Source of the DNA: Azospirillum humicireducens
GTDB taxonomy: Bacteria; Pseudomonadota; Alphaproteobacteria; Azospirillales; Azospirillaceae
NCBI RefSeq assembly: GCF_001639105.2
Contig: NZ_CP015285.1
Coordinates: forward strand, 1,914,501 to 1,978,500
Length of the DNA: 64,000 nucleotides
Direction of reading: 5' to 3'
The notes under the pieces were generated by a model. The model was not told the origin of the DNA. It searched no databases and saw only the letters and a program-made list of their open reading frames with translations. Position numbers and translations under genes: made by a program. Position 1 is the first letter of the stretch, and every line of letters starts with the position of its first letter. Shown here piece after piece: positions 63,696 through 64,000 of this stretch.

Positions 63696-64000
63696 CATTG
63701 GGAATTCTCGTTGTAGACGATGAGCCGGATGTCGAGGATCTGTTTCGTCAACGTTTCCGTGCGGAACTGCGCAGGGGCGAACTGGTGTTGCACTTTGCGG
63801 TTTCGGCGGAACAGGCCCTGCGCAACCTTAACGAAGGGCTGCAGCCTGAGGCCGTGCTTGTTCTGAGCGACATCAACATGCCCGGAATGAGCGGACTTGA
63901 GTTCTTGCAGCATGTGAAAGCCAACCTGCCGCAAGTTCCGGTGATCGTGGTAACGGCCTATGGGGATGCGGAAAACCGCCGACGCGCCCTGGACATCGGC
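63692..64000 (+). CDS. Response regulator, receiver domain (partial, runs off the window)
   Basis: 103 codons visible. LVVDDEPDVE, phospho-acceptor D60 in LSDINMPGMSG and TAYGDAENRRRAL. It is a close relative of the receiver at the start of the 60213 protein: both share DVE-L-x-QRFR and an R-x-GEL insertion after the first helix. It is translationally coupled to the kinase before it. What follows the receiver is outside the window. Confidence 0.9.
   Translation, partial: MTLGILVVDDEPDVEDLFRQRFRAELRRGELVLHFAVSAEQALRNLNEGLQPEAVLVLSDINMPGMSGLEFLQHVKANLPQVPVIVVTAYGDAENRRRALDIG

Overview
The window is high-GC DNA from a nitrogen-fixing alphaproteobacterium, and the gene content fits Azospirillum (Rhodospirillales). 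The evidence is a NifA with an Azospirillum-type GAF-AAA+-Cys-linker-HTH layout, nifB-fdxN with accessory nif genes, an actinobacterial-type leuA, the lgt/NDUFAF7-like/pgeF block, and many GC-rich intergenic palindromes. Species assignment is inference from family recognition; no search was run.

Layout. 0-4.6 kb: a DJ-1/PfpI gene cut by the window edge and a small exported protein share a divergent, GGAAC-type (EcfG-like) promoter region. These are followed by murA, a DUF2948 gene and dcd on the minus strand, a GNAT gene and two small conserved genes. 4.7-11.7 kb: a surface polysaccharide cluster with a UDP-sugar epimerase, a WecA/WbpL-like initiating transferase, two GT2 transferases, a reductase/epimerase and a WbpM-like dehydratase. 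It resembles modules that make and prime UDP-QuiNAc/FucNAc. 11.8-12.0 kb: two identical tRNA-Thr(GGT) genes. 12.1-20.0 kb: aroC, an exported protein, rnr, a CtpA-type protease, rpmG and egtB. 20-24 kb: a HAMP/PAS protein with a degenerate DnaQ-like domain, a TadG-like protein and an LrgA/LrgB pair. 23.8-31 kb: a leucine-rich leader peptide and leuA, then hldD, lgt, a NDUFAF7/MidA-type methyltransferase, pgeF and prs. 31-36 kb: an accessory stretch with a divergent Cro-like/S24-repressor pair and palindromic operators, an AhpD-like protein, an orphan TorD-like chaperone, the remnant of a hybrid histidine kinase and small orphans. 36-38.6 kb: a TetR-MFP-ABC ATPase operon without a permease.

38.9-49.8 kb is the nitrogen-fixation region: nifA, an FHA-linked class III cyclase, then a NifA/sigma-54 controlled run nifB-fdxN-TPR-LRV-nifZ-nifZ2-nifS-nifT-small ORF-DegT-like-SIR2-like. 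NifB builds the FeMo-co precursor, FdxN is a likely electron donor, NifS supplies sulfur, and NifZ helps nitrogenase maturation. The last two genes look like enzyme folds that have lost key catalytic residues, which makes them the least explained part of the operon.

49.9-54.1 kb holds an LpxR-like lipid A deacylase, a DUF4337 protein, YciB, TatA and a SPOR-domain protein. 54.3-64 kb is a signalling region. One tightly overlapping operon runs receiver - HAMP/PAS/DEDDh exonuclease - small membrane protein - CbrA-like transporter/kinase. A REC-PAS-kinase and a PAS-PAS-kinase overlapping another receiver follow. The intact sensor-exonuclease at 54.7 kb and the catalytically degenerate relative at 20 kb form a pair that I consider the most interesting observation, together with the nif-operon tail.
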